A stretch of DNA of 64,000 nt from JACMNW01 sp031406155 (GTDB lineage Bacteria; Pseudomonadota; Alphaproteobacteria; Rhodobacterales; Rhodobacteraceae), in the NCBI GenBank assembly GCA_031406155.1, contig JANOGW010000012.1, positions 62,001 through 126,000 of the forward strand, written 5' to 3'. Under the pieces are notes generated by a model, which made no database searches, was not told where the DNA came from, and worked only from the letters and a program-made list of their open reading frames with translations. Of this stretch, positions 53,455-62,589 are shown one piece after another (position 1 is the stretch's first letter; each line of letters begins with the position of its first letter). Both the position numbers and the translations under genes were made by a program.

Positions 53455-54893
53455 TGCTTCACCATCACATGCCGAACCACGGTGTAATCCTCCAACGCAT
53501 ACCCGCTCAAATCCTTGCCGTACCCCGATTGCTTCAGCCCGCCGTGTGGCATTTCGTTGACCAGCATGAAATGCGTATTCACCCAGGTGCAGCCATAGCG
53601 GAGCCTTGCGGCGGTGCTCATGGCGCGGCCTACGTCGCGTGTCCAGACTGATGAGGCGAGGCCGTAGTCGCTGTCATTGGCCCAGGTTACGGCTTGGTCG
53701 ACGTCGGTGAAGGGGGTGATCGACACGACAGGGCCGAAGACTTCACGGCGGACAATCTCGTCGTCTTGGCGGGCACCTGCGACGACGGTCGGGCGGTAGT
53801 AATAGCCGTCGGGCATAACCTCGCCGCCCGTCGTGATCTCGATATGCGGCACATCGCGGGCGCGGTTGACGAAGCTGGCGACGCGGTCGCGTTGGCGCAG
53901 CGAGATCAGCGGGCCAATTTCATTGGTGGTATCATCGGCGTTGGACAGTTGGATGGTCGATACGGCGGCGGTCAGGTCGGCGACCAGGCGGTCATAGACC
54001 TTTTTGCCCGCATAAATCCGGCAGGCGGCGGTGCAATCCTGACCCGCGTTATAGAATCCGAAGGCGCGCAGGCCATCAACGACCTCGGCAATATCGGCAT
54101 CATCGAACACGATGACCGGGGCCTTGCCGCCCAGTTCAAGATGCGTGCGCTTGACCGATTTCGCGGCGGCATCCAGCATTTTCTTGCCGGTGGCCACGTC
54201 GCCGGTAAGGCTGATCATATCGACGCCGGGATGGTTGATGAGGTAGCTGCCAACGGTTTGGCCGCGCCCGGTGACCACCGAAACCACGCCTTCCGGCAGT
54301 TCTTCCGCCAAGATATGCGCCATTTTCAGCGCCGTCAGCGGGGTTTGCTCCGACGGTTTGAACACCACCGTATTGCCGCCGCCAATCGCCGGACACAGCT
54401 TCCATGCCATCATCATCAGCGGGTAATTCCAAGGTGCTATCGACGCGATCACCCCCACCGCATCGCGCCGGATCATCGAGGTGTGGCCCCCAAGATATTC
54501 CCCCGCCAAAGCACCATGCTGGGTGCGCACGGCACCTGCGAAAAAGCGGTAGCAATCGACGATGGCGGGGATTTCGTCGTTCAACGCGGCGTTGATCGGC
54601 TTGCCGCAGTTCAACGCCTCCAGTGCTGCAAAATCGTGCGCTTCGCGTTCAATCCGGTCGGCAATGCGCAACAACGCGGCGGAACGCTCGGATGGCGTGG
54701 TGCCTGACCAGCCGTCAAAAGCCTTGCGAGCCGCAGCTACGGCGCGGTCAACTTGGGCATTAGATGCCTCTGGCACCTCCAGGATCAGCCCCCCGGTGCG
54801 TGGGTTCAGGATTTGTTCGCGCGCCTCTTGGCCCGCCTCGAACTTGGAGCCGATCAGCAGGGAAGTGGAGATTTTGGAATGTGCGGTGTCCAT
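53451..54893 (-). CDS. patD: Gamma-aminobutyraldehyde dehydrogenase (aldehyde dehydrogenase family)
   Basis: About 480 residues. It has PWNYPLMMMAWKLCPAIGGG, SLTGDVATGKKML, the catalytic Glu in LELGGKAPVIVFDDAD and the Cys in AGQDCTAACRI. ATG at 54893 follows GGAGGCCAAA. Aminobutyraldehyde activity is inferred from the polyamine-type ABC importer upstream, as in E. coli ydcSTUVW. Other omega-amino aldehydes could be substrates. The last gene of the operon. Confidence 0.83.
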   Translation of the reverse strand: MDTAHSKISTSLLIGSKFEAGQEAREQILNPRTGGLILEVPEASNAQVDRAVAAARKAFDGWSGTTPSERSAALLRIADRIEREAHDFAALEALNCGKPINAALNDEIPAIVDCYRFFAGAVRTQHGALAGEYLGGHTSMIRRDAVGVIASIAPWNYPLMMMAWKLCPAIGGGNTVVFKPSEQTPLTALKMAHILAEELPEGVVSVVTGRGQTVGSYLINHPGVDMISLTGDVATGKKMLDAAAKSVKRTHLELGGKAPVIVFDDADIAEVVDGLRAFGFYNAGQDCTAACRIYAGKKVYDRLVADLTAAVSTIQLSNADDTTNEIGPLISLRQRDRVASFVNRARDVPHIEITTGGEVMPDGYYYRPTVVAGARQDDEIVRREVFGPVVSITPFTDVDQAVTWANDSDYGLASSVWTRDVGRAMSTAARLRYGCTWVNTHFMLVNEMPHGGLKQSGYGKDLSGYALEDYTVVRHVMVKH

Positions 54894-54907
54894 TTTGGCC
54901 TCCGTGG

Positions 54908-55717
54908 TTATTTGCCTGCGCCTGCGGTTTCGGAACCACCGCGCGTTAGGTAATAGGCGATAAGAATGGGGATGACGGTGGCCGCGAACACCACAATCGC
55001 CACCACGTTGGTGACAGGGCGTTGGCGCGGGCGCACCAGTTCTTGCAGCATCCAGATCGGCAGGGTGGATTGCTGGCCGGCGGTGAAGGTGGTGACGATA
55101 ACCTCGTCGAAGCTGAGCGCAAAGGCTAGCATGCCGCCTGCAAGCAGGGCCGAGCCGAGGTTGGGCAGCAAGATGTAGCGGAAGGTTTGAAAGGCGTTGG
55201 CGCCAAGGTCGGCAGACGCCTCCATCACGCCCCCCGACAGGCGGCGAAAGCGGGCGACGGCGTTGTTGTAGACGATGACAATGCAGAAGGTGGCGTGGCC
55301 GAGAATGATGGTCAGGGTGGAAAACGGGATATCCATGATCGAGAACGCAGACCGCAGCGACATGCCGGTGATCACGCCAGGCAGGGCGATGGGCAGGATG
55401 ATCAGCAAGGATATTTGCTCGCGTCCAAAGAATTTGGTGCGCGCCATGGCGGCGGATACCAGCGTGCCAAGGATCAGGGCGAGGACGGTAGAAATGGCCG
55501 CCACTTGCAACGACAGCACCATCGGCGGCCAGATATCGGCGCGGTTCCAAGCCACGGCGAACCATTTGGTGGTCAGGCCGGGGGGCGGGAACTGATAGCT
55601 GCGTTCCTCAGTCGTGAACGCGTAAAGGAATATCAGCACGATGGGCAGGTGCAGGAACGCCAAGCCCAAGGCGGCACTGATTTTGAGGCCGAGAGGGGCG
55701 CGGATTTCAGAGGGCAT
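54908..55717 (-). CDS. ABC transporter permease (PotC/YdcV-like)
   Basis: About 269 residues with six membrane helices. The cytosolic EAA loop is EASADLGANAFQTFRYILLPNLGSAL, the coupling site for the ATPase. It begins with PSEIRAPLGLKISAALGLAF. It overlaps the upstream permease by 11 bases. Together the two permeases form the membrane channel of a polyamine-type importer. Confidence 0.88.
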   Translation of the reverse strand: MPSEIRAPLGLKISAALGLAFLHLPIVLIFLYAFTTEERSYQFPPPGLTTKWFAVAWNRADIWPPMVLSLQVAAISTVLALILGTLVSAAMARTKFFGREQISLLIILPIALPGVITGMSLRSAFSIMDIPFSTLTIILGHATFCIVIVYNNAVARFRRLSGGVMEASADLGANAFQTFRYILLPNLGSALLAGGMLAFALSFDEVIVTTFTAGQQSTLPIWMLQELVRPRQRPVTNVVAIVVFAATVIPILIAYYLTRGGSETAGAGK

Positions 55718-56648
55718 CGAAAGCCCCCGCGCGTTTGGCAAGCGCCAGATAAACCAGCATGATGACAATTGGCACCACAGCAAAGGCGGCGGCCAACGGT
55801 AGGTTCCCGGCAGTGCCTTGCTGCTGGTAGACGGCCAGCCCGATGAAGCGGGCGGATGTGCCGATGATCTGCGGGATGATGTAATCGCCCATGGTCAGCG
55901 AGAATGTGAAGATCGACCCGGCGATGACACCGGGCAGTGCGAGCGGCAAGACAACCGTCCGGAAGGTCTGCGCCCGGGTTGCGCCAAGGTCTGCGGATGC
56001 CTCCAGCATCGAGGTCGGCACCCGTTCAAGAGATGCCTGCATCGGCAGGATCATGAACGGCAGCCAGACATAGACGAAAACGATGAACGTGCCGATGTAG
56101 GATGTGGACAGGGAATTGCCGCCAACCACCGGGACCGCCAGTATGGCATTCAACGCGCCCCCGAGGCCAAGACTTTCGGCGGCCCAGGTGATGATGCCTT
56201 CCTTGGCGAGGATCAGTTTCCACGCGTAAACCTTGACCAGATAGCTGGACCATAGCGGCAGCATGACGCCCAGATAGAATACGGCTTTCCAGCGGCCGCG
56301 TGCATAGCGGGCGGCGAAGTAGGCGATGGGGAAGGCGATGATGGCCGAGGCGATGGTGACCAGCGCCGACATCAAAAGGGTGCGCACGATGATATCGAAA
56401 TTCTGCGGCCGCAGCAGTTCGGCAAACGTCTTCAGGGTGAATTCCGGCACCACGAGGCCGGAAAATTCATCGATGGAATAGAAGCTTTGCAGCAGCAGCG
56501 CGAACAGCGATCCCACATAGACAACGCCAAGCCAGATCAGGGGTGGCGCGATCAACAGAACCAAAAGCACATTTGGCCTGCGCCAGAACAGGCCCGTCAG
56601 GCGGTCAGCCAGTCCGCGTTGGGGCATGATGGCAGGGGCTGCGGTCAT
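55707..56648 (-). CDS. ABC transporter permease (PotB/YdcU-like)
   Basis: About 313 residues with six membrane helices. It has the EAA motif EASADLGATRAQTFRTVVLP, and TMGDYIIPQIIGTS typical of PotB-type permeases. The start overlaps the ATPase stop by four bases (ATGA), which favours ATG 56648. Confidence 0.88.
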   Translation of the reverse strand: MTAAPAIMPQRGLADRLTGLFWRRPNVLLVLLIAPPLIWLGVVYVGSLFALLLQSFYSIDEFSGLVVPEFTLKTFAELLRPQNFDIIVRTLLMSALVTIASAIIAFPIAYFAARYARGRWKAVFYLGVMLPLWSSYLVKVYAWKLILAKEGIITWAAESLGLGGALNAILAVPVVGGNSLSTSYIGTFIVFVYVWLPFMILPMQASLERVPTSMLEASADLGATRAQTFRTVVLPLALPGVIAGSIFTFSLTMGDYIIPQIIGTSARFIGLAVYQQQGTAGNLPLAAAFAVVPIVIMLVYLALAKRAGAFDAL

Positions 56649-57640
56649 GCGCCGTCCATCACATGCAGGGCGGCGGGATCGAACGTCAGGCCCACGGTCT
56701 GGCCTGCCGCTGGCACCGCCTGGCCTGCGGGGATCACCGCCGACACTTCGGCACCACCGGGGGCGGCGATCGTGATGCGGCTGCCTGCGCCCAGGTATCG
56801 CAGGCTGGTAACCGGACCAGAGAGCATCGCGCCACTGGCGGCAGTCAGGCGCAGCGCCTCGGGGCGCAGGGACGACCACTGGGCGGGGCCGCCAAGGCTG
56901 CGGGTGACTTCGGGGGGCAGCACGTTGGACGAGCCGACGAAATCGGCGACAAATCTGGTGCGGGGTTTGTCATAAACCTCTGCCGGGGTGCCGATCTGGG
57001 CGATCTTGCCGTCATTGAACACGGCAAGGCTGTCGGCCATCGACAGTGCTTCGCCCTGATCATGGGTGACGAACACAAAGGTGATGCCAAGCCGTTGTTG
57101 CAGGGTTTTCAGCTCATCCTGCATCGCCTCGCGCAGTTTCAGATCCAGCGCGCCAAGTGGTTCGTCGAGCAATAGAACGCGAGGTTCGTTGACTAACGCT
57201 CGCGCCAATGCAACGCGCTGGCGCTGCCCTCCAGACAGTTGCGAAGGTTTGCGGCTGCCGTAATCATCAAGCTTGACCAAGGCCAGCATTTCATCGGCGC
57301 GTAGGTAGCGTTGGCTGCGTGAAACGCCTTTCACCATCAACCCATAGGCGACATTGTCGCGCACGTTCATGTGCGGAAACAGCGCGTAATCCTGAAACAC
57401 CGTGTTGACGTTACGCAGGTGCGGTGGAGTGTTGGAGACATCATCGCCAAAGATGCGGATCACGCCACGGGTCGGCTTTTCAAAGCCCGAGATCAGCCGC
57501 AGGCAGGTGGTCTTGCCAGACCCCGATGGCCCCAGCATGGCAAAGAACGACCCTTCCGCAATGGTCAGGTCAACGTTGTCAACGGCATGGACAGACCCGA
57601 AATGGCGCGAGACGGATTGGAAGGTAACAGCGGGGGTCAT
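56645..57640 (-). CDS. ABC transporter ATP-binding protein (PotA/YdcT-like)
   Basis: About 331 residues. It has Walker A GPSGSGKTT, signature LSGGQRQRVALARAL, Walker B LLLDEPLGALD and the H-loop VTHDQGEAL, and a C-terminal TOBE-like domain for polyamine-type importers. ATG at 57640 gives MTPAVTFQSVSRHF. It powers uptake by the two permeases downstream. A 26-bp inverted repeat separates it from the binding-protein gene. Confidence 0.93.
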   Translation of the reverse strand: MTPAVTFQSVSRHFGSVHAVDNVDLTIAEGSFFAMLGPSGSGKTTCLRLISGFEKPTRGVIRIFGDDVSNTPPHLRNVNTVFQDYALFPHMNVRDNVAYGLMVKGVSRSQRYLRADEMLALVKLDDYGSRKPSQLSGGQRQRVALARALVNEPRVLLLDEPLGALDLKLREAMQDELKTLQQRLGITFVFVTHDQGEALSMADSLAVFNDGKIAQIGTPAEVYDKPRTRFVADFVGSSNVLPPEVTRSLGGPAQWSSLRPEALRLTAASGAMLSGPVTSLRYLGAGSRITIAAPGGAEVSAVIPAGQAVPAAGQTVGLTFDPAALHVMDGA

Positions 57641-57659
57641 GCGAATATCCAGCAACAAC

Positions 57660-57731
57660 CGTAGGGTGCGCATTCATTGCGCACCGCACCGGTCTTGGAG
57701 AAAAAGGTGCGCAATGAATGCGCACCCTACG
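57660..57731. repeat. Perfect 26-bp inverted repeat between binding-protein and ATPase genes
   Basis: The arms at 57660-57685 and 57706-57731 are exact reverse complements separated by 20 bases. Each arm contains a small palindrome GGTGCGCA-TTCAT-TGCGCACC. It begins 11 bases after the binding-protein stop. The RNA hairpin could stabilise that message or reduce read-through into the ATPase gene. It may also be a REP-like dispersed element. Confidence 0.8.
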
Positions 57732-57742
57732 ACACGAAGTGC

Positions 57743-58900
57743 TTACCGCCCGCCAATCACACCGATGTAGTCAGACACCCAGCGATAGTAAGGCACGCAT
57801 TCGCCTTGCGCGCATTTGCTGGTCGGTGTGGTCCAGAAGCGGATTTTCTCGAAGTTCTCGCTTTGGTTGCCAACGCAACCTTCGGGCGTCTGCATGCCTG
57901 AGCCGTTGGAACAGGCCGCCGGAACAACCGGAATACCACCGAACCAGACTGACAGGTCCGATTGCAAGTTTGACGAAAGCGAATGTTCGATCCACTTGTA
58001 GGCGCAGTTCAGATTGGTCGCGTCGGCTGCGATCATTGACGTATCGGCCCAGCCTGTCACACCTTCTACCGGGATGACAGAATCCACTTTCTGGCCGGCT
58101 GATTGCAGGACATTCGACATGAATTCCCAAGATCCGGACGCTGCGATGCCTTCATTGGTAAAGTCGTCAATCTGGATGAAGGCATCATGCCAATACCGTG
58201 CAACCAACTGTCGTTGCTGGCGCAGCAGATCAAGGGCTGCTTTGTATTGATCTTCGTTCAGCTCATACGGACTGGTGATGCCAAGTTCCGGCTTGTGCGT
58301 CATCAGATAAAGTGCCGCGTCAGCGATGTGAATTGGCCCGTCATAGGCCTGCACACGGCCCTTGTTGGATTTCCCGTCAGGAAGGGTCTGTTCCTCGAAT
58401 ACGACACTCCAAGAGGTTGGCGGCGTGTCGCCAAACACATCGGTGTTGTACAGCAGGACGTTTGACCCCGACATATAGGGCACGCCGTAGTGCACGCCGT
58501 CCACCGTATGCCAGGCGGCGTCTTTCAGGCGGTCATCAACTGTGGCCCAGGACGGGATCAGATCGACATTCACTGGCTGAACCCGCTTGCCCGCGATCAG
58601 ACGCAATGACGCGTCCCCCGAGGCGGTAACCAGATCAAAGCCACCCTCATTCATCAGGGCAACCATTTCGTCCGAAGTCGCGGCGGTCTTGACGTTGACC
58701 TTGCAGCCCGAGGCTTCCTCGAACTTTGTCACCCAGTCGAAGTCCTTCACTGTCTCTCCGCGCTCGATATAGCCGGCCCAAGCCACGATATTGACCTGAC
58801 CTTCAGATGCGCCAACTTCAGTCATTTGCGCGAAAGCGGGGGCAAGTCCGATCAGTGCGGCAAGCGCGGTAGTGCCCATCAGTTTCATTGTATTCATCAT
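57743..58900 (-). CDS. Polyamine-type ABC substrate-binding protein (YdcS/PotD-like)
   Basis: 385 residues. A signal peptide (MKLMGTTALAALIGLAPAFA) precedes a type II periplasmic binding fold (VNIVAWAGYIERGET, DLVTASGDASLRLIAGKRV and ALDLLRQQRQL). Related to PotD/YdcS. The C-terminal region has several Cys (SNGSGMQTPEGCVGNQ and SKCAQGECV), possibly disulfides. Start is ATG 58900, or 58897, behind CAGGGAG. First gene of the importer operon. Confidence 0.86.
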   Translation of the reverse strand: MMNTMKLMGTTALAALIGLAPAFAQMTEVGASEGQVNIVAWAGYIERGETVKDFDWVTKFEEASGCKVNVKTAATSDEMVALMNEGGFDLVTASGDASLRLIAGKRVQPVNVDLIPSWATVDDRLKDAAWHTVDGVHYGVPYMSGSNVLLYNTDVFGDTPPTSWSVVFEEQTLPDGKSNKGRVQAYDGPIHIADAALYLMTHKPELGITSPYELNEDQYKAALDLLRQQRQLVARYWHDAFIQIDDFTNEGIAASGSWEFMSNVLQSAGQKVDSVIPVEGVTGWADTSMIAADATNLNCAYKWIEHSLSSNLQSDLSVWFGGIPVVPAACSNGSGMQTPEGCVGNQSENFEKIRFWTTPTSKCAQGECVPYYRWVSDYIGVIGGR

Positions 58901-59052
58901 AAACTCCCTGAAGTTTGCGCTTTGCGGTCATGGCAAAGCCGCCGGTTTTCCGGACTTGATCGCAGCCTATGGGAGTGACGGCATTTCGCAATATCAAAAC
59001 GCAGAAGGGGTGTATCGATTTTCCCGATGGGTCTTGGTTTGGCCCATGTCTG

Positions 59053-59072
59053 CCTCCGGCGGGAGTATTTTT
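59053..59072 (+). terminator. Terminator-like CCTCCGGCGGGAG-T-run element
   Basis: CTCC (59054-59057) pairs with GGAG (59062-59065) over a GGCG loop, followed by TATTTTT. No plus-strand gene ends nearby, so it is probably a copy of a dispersed element known from Rhodobacterales rather than an active terminator. It lies in the 189-base gap between the LysR gene and the binding protein. Confidence 0.4.
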
Positions 59073-59089
59073 ACGGAGAAAAAGCGACT

Positions 59090-59992
59090 TCAGCGCGACG
59101 AGATGGCCGATTGGGCGGAACGGATGAAATTGAGGGCTGGCGGGGCCAAGGGCGCGCCGCGTCGCCATGCCAGGCCCACCTGCACCGATGGCAAATCGCC
59201 CGATACATCACGGATTTCGATGCGGTCGCCTTCCAGCGACCATGGCCGGTAGACCAGGCTCGGCAGGATGGCAAGTCCGGCACCGGTGGCGACGAGGCTG
59301 CGGACCGCCTCGACCGACCGGGTGCGAAAGGCGATCTTCGGTTTCACCGCCAGAGCGGCCATCAGATGGCGGGTACTTTCCTCGATCTCATCGACCATCA
59401 ACTGGATCAGCGGCTGGCCTGCCAGTTCGTCCAGCGCGATGGCTTCTTGTTGTGCCAGAGGGTGGGCCAGCGGAAGCCACAACCGGTAGGGCGAGACCAG
59501 CAAGGTTTCGACATGCAACGCCATGCGGTCCTTGACCGAGGAGGTCAGCAGAACCGCCACGTCCAGCTCGCCGCCGATCAGCAGATGTTGCAGGTAATCG
59601 CCATTGTCTTCGATGACGTTCAGGTCCACCTGCGGGAAGGCGCGGCGAAAACGCGACAGGATATCGGACAGGACATAGCCTGCGACAAGCGAGGTCACGC
59701 CAAGCGACAGCCGCCCTGCTGCGGTTTCAGCCTCGTCCGTGAAGGTGGTACGCGCTGTTGCGACATCCGCCAGTATCTGGCGTGCATGGCGCAGGAACGC
59801 CGATCCCTTATGGGTGATGTCGATGCCACGCGCCTGCCGGTCGAACAGGGTGACGCCCAGATCATCCTCCAGCGCGCGGATGGCTTCGGTCACCGAAGAT
59901 TGCGAAATGGACAAGGCCCGCGCGGCACCGGACACCGAGCCTTGTTCGGCTGCCGCGACGAAAAACTGCAACTGGCGAAGGGTGAAGGCCAT
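59090..59992 (-). CDS. LysR-family transcriptional regulator
   Basis: 300 residues. Residues 1-60 are the HTH domain (FTLRQLQFFVAAAEQGSVSG, ALSISQSSVTEAIRALE). The rest is a periplasmic-binding-like effector domain with TSLVAGYVLSDILSRF and GAGLAILPSLVYR. It may control the polyamine-type operon beginning 190 bases downstream on the same strand, although LysR genes often regulate a divergent target. No divergent gene is present here. Effector unknown. Confidence 0.88.
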   Translation of the reverse strand: MAFTLRQLQFFVAAAEQGSVSGAARALSISQSSVTEAIRALEDDLGVTLFDRQARGIDITHKGSAFLRHARQILADVATARTTFTDEAETAAGRLSLGVTSLVAGYVLSDILSRFRRAFPQVDLNVIEDNGDYLQHLLIGGELDVAVLLTSSVKDRMALHVETLLVSPYRLWLPLAHPLAQQEAIALDELAGQPLIQLMVDEIEESTRHLMAALAVKPKIAFRTRSVEAVRSLVATGAGLAILPSLVYRPWSLEGDRIEIRDVSGDLPSVQVGLAWRRGAPLAPPALNFIRSAQSAISSR

Positions 59993-60022
59993 TTGGGCAG
60001 GATCAGGCTGGCGGCGCGGTTG

Positions 60023-60454
60023 TCAAGCGGGCGCGATTGCCGCGAGGAGGGCTTGCTTGTGATCCGCAACCAGCACCTGATAATCCGAAAGTTTCGTAAC
60101 GGTGAAATGCCCCGCCCCGGCCAGCAGGTTGACCGTTGCAAGCACGGTGCCGGATGCGTTGGCGATGGGGATGTTCACTGCCGACCCAAGCCCAAGCGAC
60201 GTGATCAGGGCGTGGTCGAAGAACACCTTCTGAAACTCGGCGGGGGTGTTGGCGACGAAGGTTTCGCGGCGATTGACGACAAGATCATGCCACGCGTCAT
60301 GGGTCAGCGGTTTTGTGCCTTGGGTCGGATATTCGACCGGATGCGATGTGTAGGCACGCCAGCACAGGTCACGCGCGGGGTCCAGCACGGTGACGGTGAA
60401 CAGGATAGTGCCAAGTGCGGCGCAGGTCTGGTGCAGATCGGCATAGGCGGGCAT
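60023..60454 (-). CDS. GAF domain-containing protein
   Basis: About 143 residues. A single GAF-like fold: LHQTCAALGTILFTVTVLDP, then FDHALITSLGLGSAVNIPI and SGTVLATVNLLAGAGHFT. It is free-standing, without a kinase or helix-turn-helix domain. ATG 60454 is used with AGAGGTGCC upstream; an adjoining GTG lies at 60457. Possible small-ligand binder; function unknown. Confidence 0.75.
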   Translation of the reverse strand: MPAYADLHQTCAALGTILFTVTVLDPARDLCWRAYTSHPVEYPTQGTKPLTHDAWHDLVVNRRETFVANTPAEFQKVFFDHALITSLGLGSAVNIPIANASGTVLATVNLLAGAGHFTVTKLSDYQVLVADHKQALLAAIAPA

Positions 60455-60484
60455 CACGGCACCTCTTTGGGTTATTGCAACGCG

Positions 60485-61072
60485 CTATTGGGCCATCATG
60501 GCTCGGGCGAAAGCCGGCCGGTTGCGCATCCGTGTCAGGTAGTTGGCAACGGAACTGTCCGGCGCGGGAAACTTGATCGCAAGCCCCCAAGTCAAGCAAT
60601 GCGCGCCGATGATATCCGGTACGGTCATCTGATCACCCATCAGGTAGGGCCCCCGCAGTCGCGCTGCCAATCGGGACAGGCTGCGGGCATATTCCCATTT
60701 CAGCGTTGTCTTGATCGCGGGCAGGCGCATTTCGTCGGGCAACACGAAACTGTGGCGTGCAGAGGTCCACAATAGGGCGTCAAACTCATCCAGCAGAAAA
60801 TGCGTCAGACTGTCTTGTTCGGCGCGTGCAGGCGTGCCGGCCGGAGCGGTGAAAAGAGAATGCTTGTCGGTCAGATAGGTCAATATCGCGGTCGAATCCG
60901 TTATCGTGGCCGCGCCATCGATCAGAACAGGCACTTTGCCTGCGGGATTGAGGGCGCGCACTTCGGGCGACTGCGGCGCTGCGGTAATACTGGTATAGGG
61001 CTGGCCCAGTTCTTCGAGCAGCCACAAGACACGCGCAGCACGGGTCTTCGCAGATCCAACGACAGTATACAT
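60485..61072 (-). CDS. Glutathione S-transferase family protein
   Basis: 195 residues. The N-terminal thioredoxin-fold domain has KTRAARVLWLLEELGQPYT, NPAGKVPVLIDGA and the Ser-containing ITDSTAIL at the glutathione site. The C-terminal helical domain has YLMGDQMTVPDIIGAHCL. It conjugates glutathione or acts in redox reactions; substrate unknown. It is three bases downstream of holA. Confidence 0.88.
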   Translation of the reverse strand: MYTVVGSAKTRAARVLWLLEELGQPYTSITAAPQSPEVRALNPAGKVPVLIDGAATITDSTAILTYLTDKHSLFTAPAGTPARAEQDSLTHFLLDEFDALLWTSARHSFVLPDEMRLPAIKTTLKWEYARSLSRLAARLRGPYLMGDQMTVPDIIGAHCLTWGLAIKFPAPDSSVANYLTRMRNRPAFARAMMAQ

Positions 61073-61075
61073 GCG

Positions 61076-62095
61076 CTATCTCCTCATCATCGCAAGCCGT
61101 ATCAAGGCGCGTTCCATCAAGGCCATCGTCGGCGCGCGAGAGGTTGACCGCAGCGTCAGGTCGGTTTCCACCAGCAGCGCCAGCGCCTGTTCCAGCGCCT
61201 GCATCCCCCAGCCCGAGGCCTGCCGCAGCATCACATCGCGGCGCGGTCCAAACACCGGGGGCCGCGCACGGGCCAGGCCCGAGGCCGCACCACCGGGGTC
61301 TGCACATGCCGAATGCAGGGTACGAAAGTGGCGCAGGGCACCGATGCACAGACCCACCGCAGTGACGCCTTGACCCTCCAGCCGGCGCAGCAGCGGGCCG
61401 ACAGCGGCACCGCGCCCGTCCGCCACGGCATTCAGCAGATCATCGAGTTCCGCCTCGATGGTGGCGGGGGCAAGCAAGGCCACTTCGGCAGGGGTCAGGG
61501 CGGTGCTGTCGCCCCATTTGTAAAGGGCGATCTTGTCCAGCATCTGGCGAAAATCGCCGGGATCGACCGCGCGGGCCAGCGTGGTAAGGTCGGCCATCGC
61601 ATCGCGGTCGATGGCCGCAAGCCCCGCCTTCTTCAGCGCGGTCTCGATGTCTTCGCGCGTCGGCGGGTCGTCATAAAGCCCGGCAGAATAGACGTCGGGG
61701 CGGGTTTCGAACAGTTTTTTCAGGGTGGATTTGCCGGTCAGCCCGCCGGCCGTCACGATCAGGTGCGCATCGCCGGGGCGCCAGTCTTTCAGCGTGGCCT
61801 CCACCAGCGGGGTCAGCGCATCGGCGGCATCTTCCAGCAGGGCCACGCGCGGGCCCGGGAAAAACCCCTGCGCTTTCAGCGCATCCAGCAGCAGTGCGGG
61901 GTCTTTGCGCAGATCTGTTGCGGCGATCCGGGTCAGGCGCATTTCGCCCGCCCCATCGGGGCCGATCAGGGCGGCTATCACCTCGGCCCGCTTTATCGCC
62001 ACGCGCATCGGATCGGCACCAAAGATCAACAGGCCCGCGCGGGACGGATCAGGTTTGGCGAAATAGCGCGATGCCTCGGCCCCGCGCAGGATCAT
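61076..62095 (-). CDS. holA: DNA polymerase III subunit delta
   Basis: About 339 residues. It opens the sliding clamp as part of the clamp loader. It shows LLIFGADPMRVAIKRAEVI, FPGPRVALLEDAAD, and a C-terminal helical domain (IEAELDDLLNAVADG then GLCIGALRHFRTLH). ATG 62095 overlaps the lptE stop by four bases. The order leuS-lptE-holA is conserved in Rhodobacterales. Confidence 0.9.
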   Translation of the reverse strand: MILRGAEASRYFAKPDPSRAGLLIFGADPMRVAIKRAEVIAALIGPDGAGEMRLTRIAATDLRKDPALLLDALKAQGFFPGPRVALLEDAADALTPLVEATLKDWRPGDAHLIVTAGGLTGKSTLKKLFETRPDVYSAGLYDDPPTREDIETALKKAGLAAIDRDAMADLTTLARAVDPGDFRQMLDKIALYKWGDSTALTPAEVALLAPATIEAELDDLLNAVADGRGAAVGPLLRRLEGQGVTAVGLCIGALRHFRTLHSACADPGGAASGLARARPPVFGPRRDVMLRQASGWGMQALEQALALLVETDLTLRSTSRAPTMALMERALIRLAMMRR

Positions 62096-62589
62096 GCCAG
62101 TGCCCACTGCCCCGATGTGGCGATCAGGCGGGTGACGATCTGATCGGCCAGAAGCCGCATCAGGCGCAGTGCTGCATCCCGTTCGGCGGCAAGACCTGCG
62201 ACCGTGGACCCGGTCGCGGAATACGAGGTAAAGCTGTTCACACGCCCCCCGGTCAGCCGTGTTCCGGTCGCCGTGTCGGTCAGGCCCCAATCGATGCTGC
62301 CGGTCAGGTTGTAGCGCGTGATCGCGTTTTCGGGCGTGATGCCGACGCCGATCGCTTGCGTCCTGATGGTGTAGGACAGGGCGTAACGCGGGGCATCGGG
62401 GCGGCCAAGGCGTTCTTCCAACCGTTCCACCAGATCAAAGGCGTTCTTGTCATATGGGTCATCCACCCGGACGCGGCCCTGCAGGCCTGCTGCTGTGCCA
62501 CCGGGGCCATAGGCGGGCGTAAACCCGCAGGCCGCCACGGGAAGGGCGACCATCAGTGCCAGAAATCGGCGGCGATCAGATGACGACAT
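62092..62589 (-). CDS. lptE: LPS-assembly lipoprotein
   Basis: 165 residues. A lipoprotein signal with lipobox VAAC at residues 18-21 is followed by GFTPAYGPGG. LptE plugs the LptD barrel at the outer membrane for LPS insertion. The C-terminus fits LptE/RlpB. The start lies within the leuS 3' end by 14 bases. Confidence 0.9.
   Translation of the reverse strand: MSSSDRRRFLALMVALPVAACGFTPAYGPGGTAAGLQGRVRVDDPYDKNAFDLVERLEERLGRPDAPRYALSYTIRTQAIGVGITPENAITRYNLTGSIDWGLTDTATGTRLTGGRVNSFTSYSATGSTVAGLAAERDAALRLMRLLADQIVTRLIATSGQWALA

Noticed and set aside
53451..55565. Extended aldehyde dehydrogenase frame reaching back into the permease gene
   Set aside because: The first 220 or so residues are Arg/His/Pro-rich antisense-like translation of another frame; ATG 54893 has a good ribosome site and a family-like start.
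57660..57731. Insertion-sequence terminal repeats
   Set aside because: Only 20 bases lie between the arms and there is no transposase.
59027..60775. Long plus-strand frame opposite the LysR and GAF genes
   Set aside because: It crosses several minus-strand genes and has only antisense-like composition.
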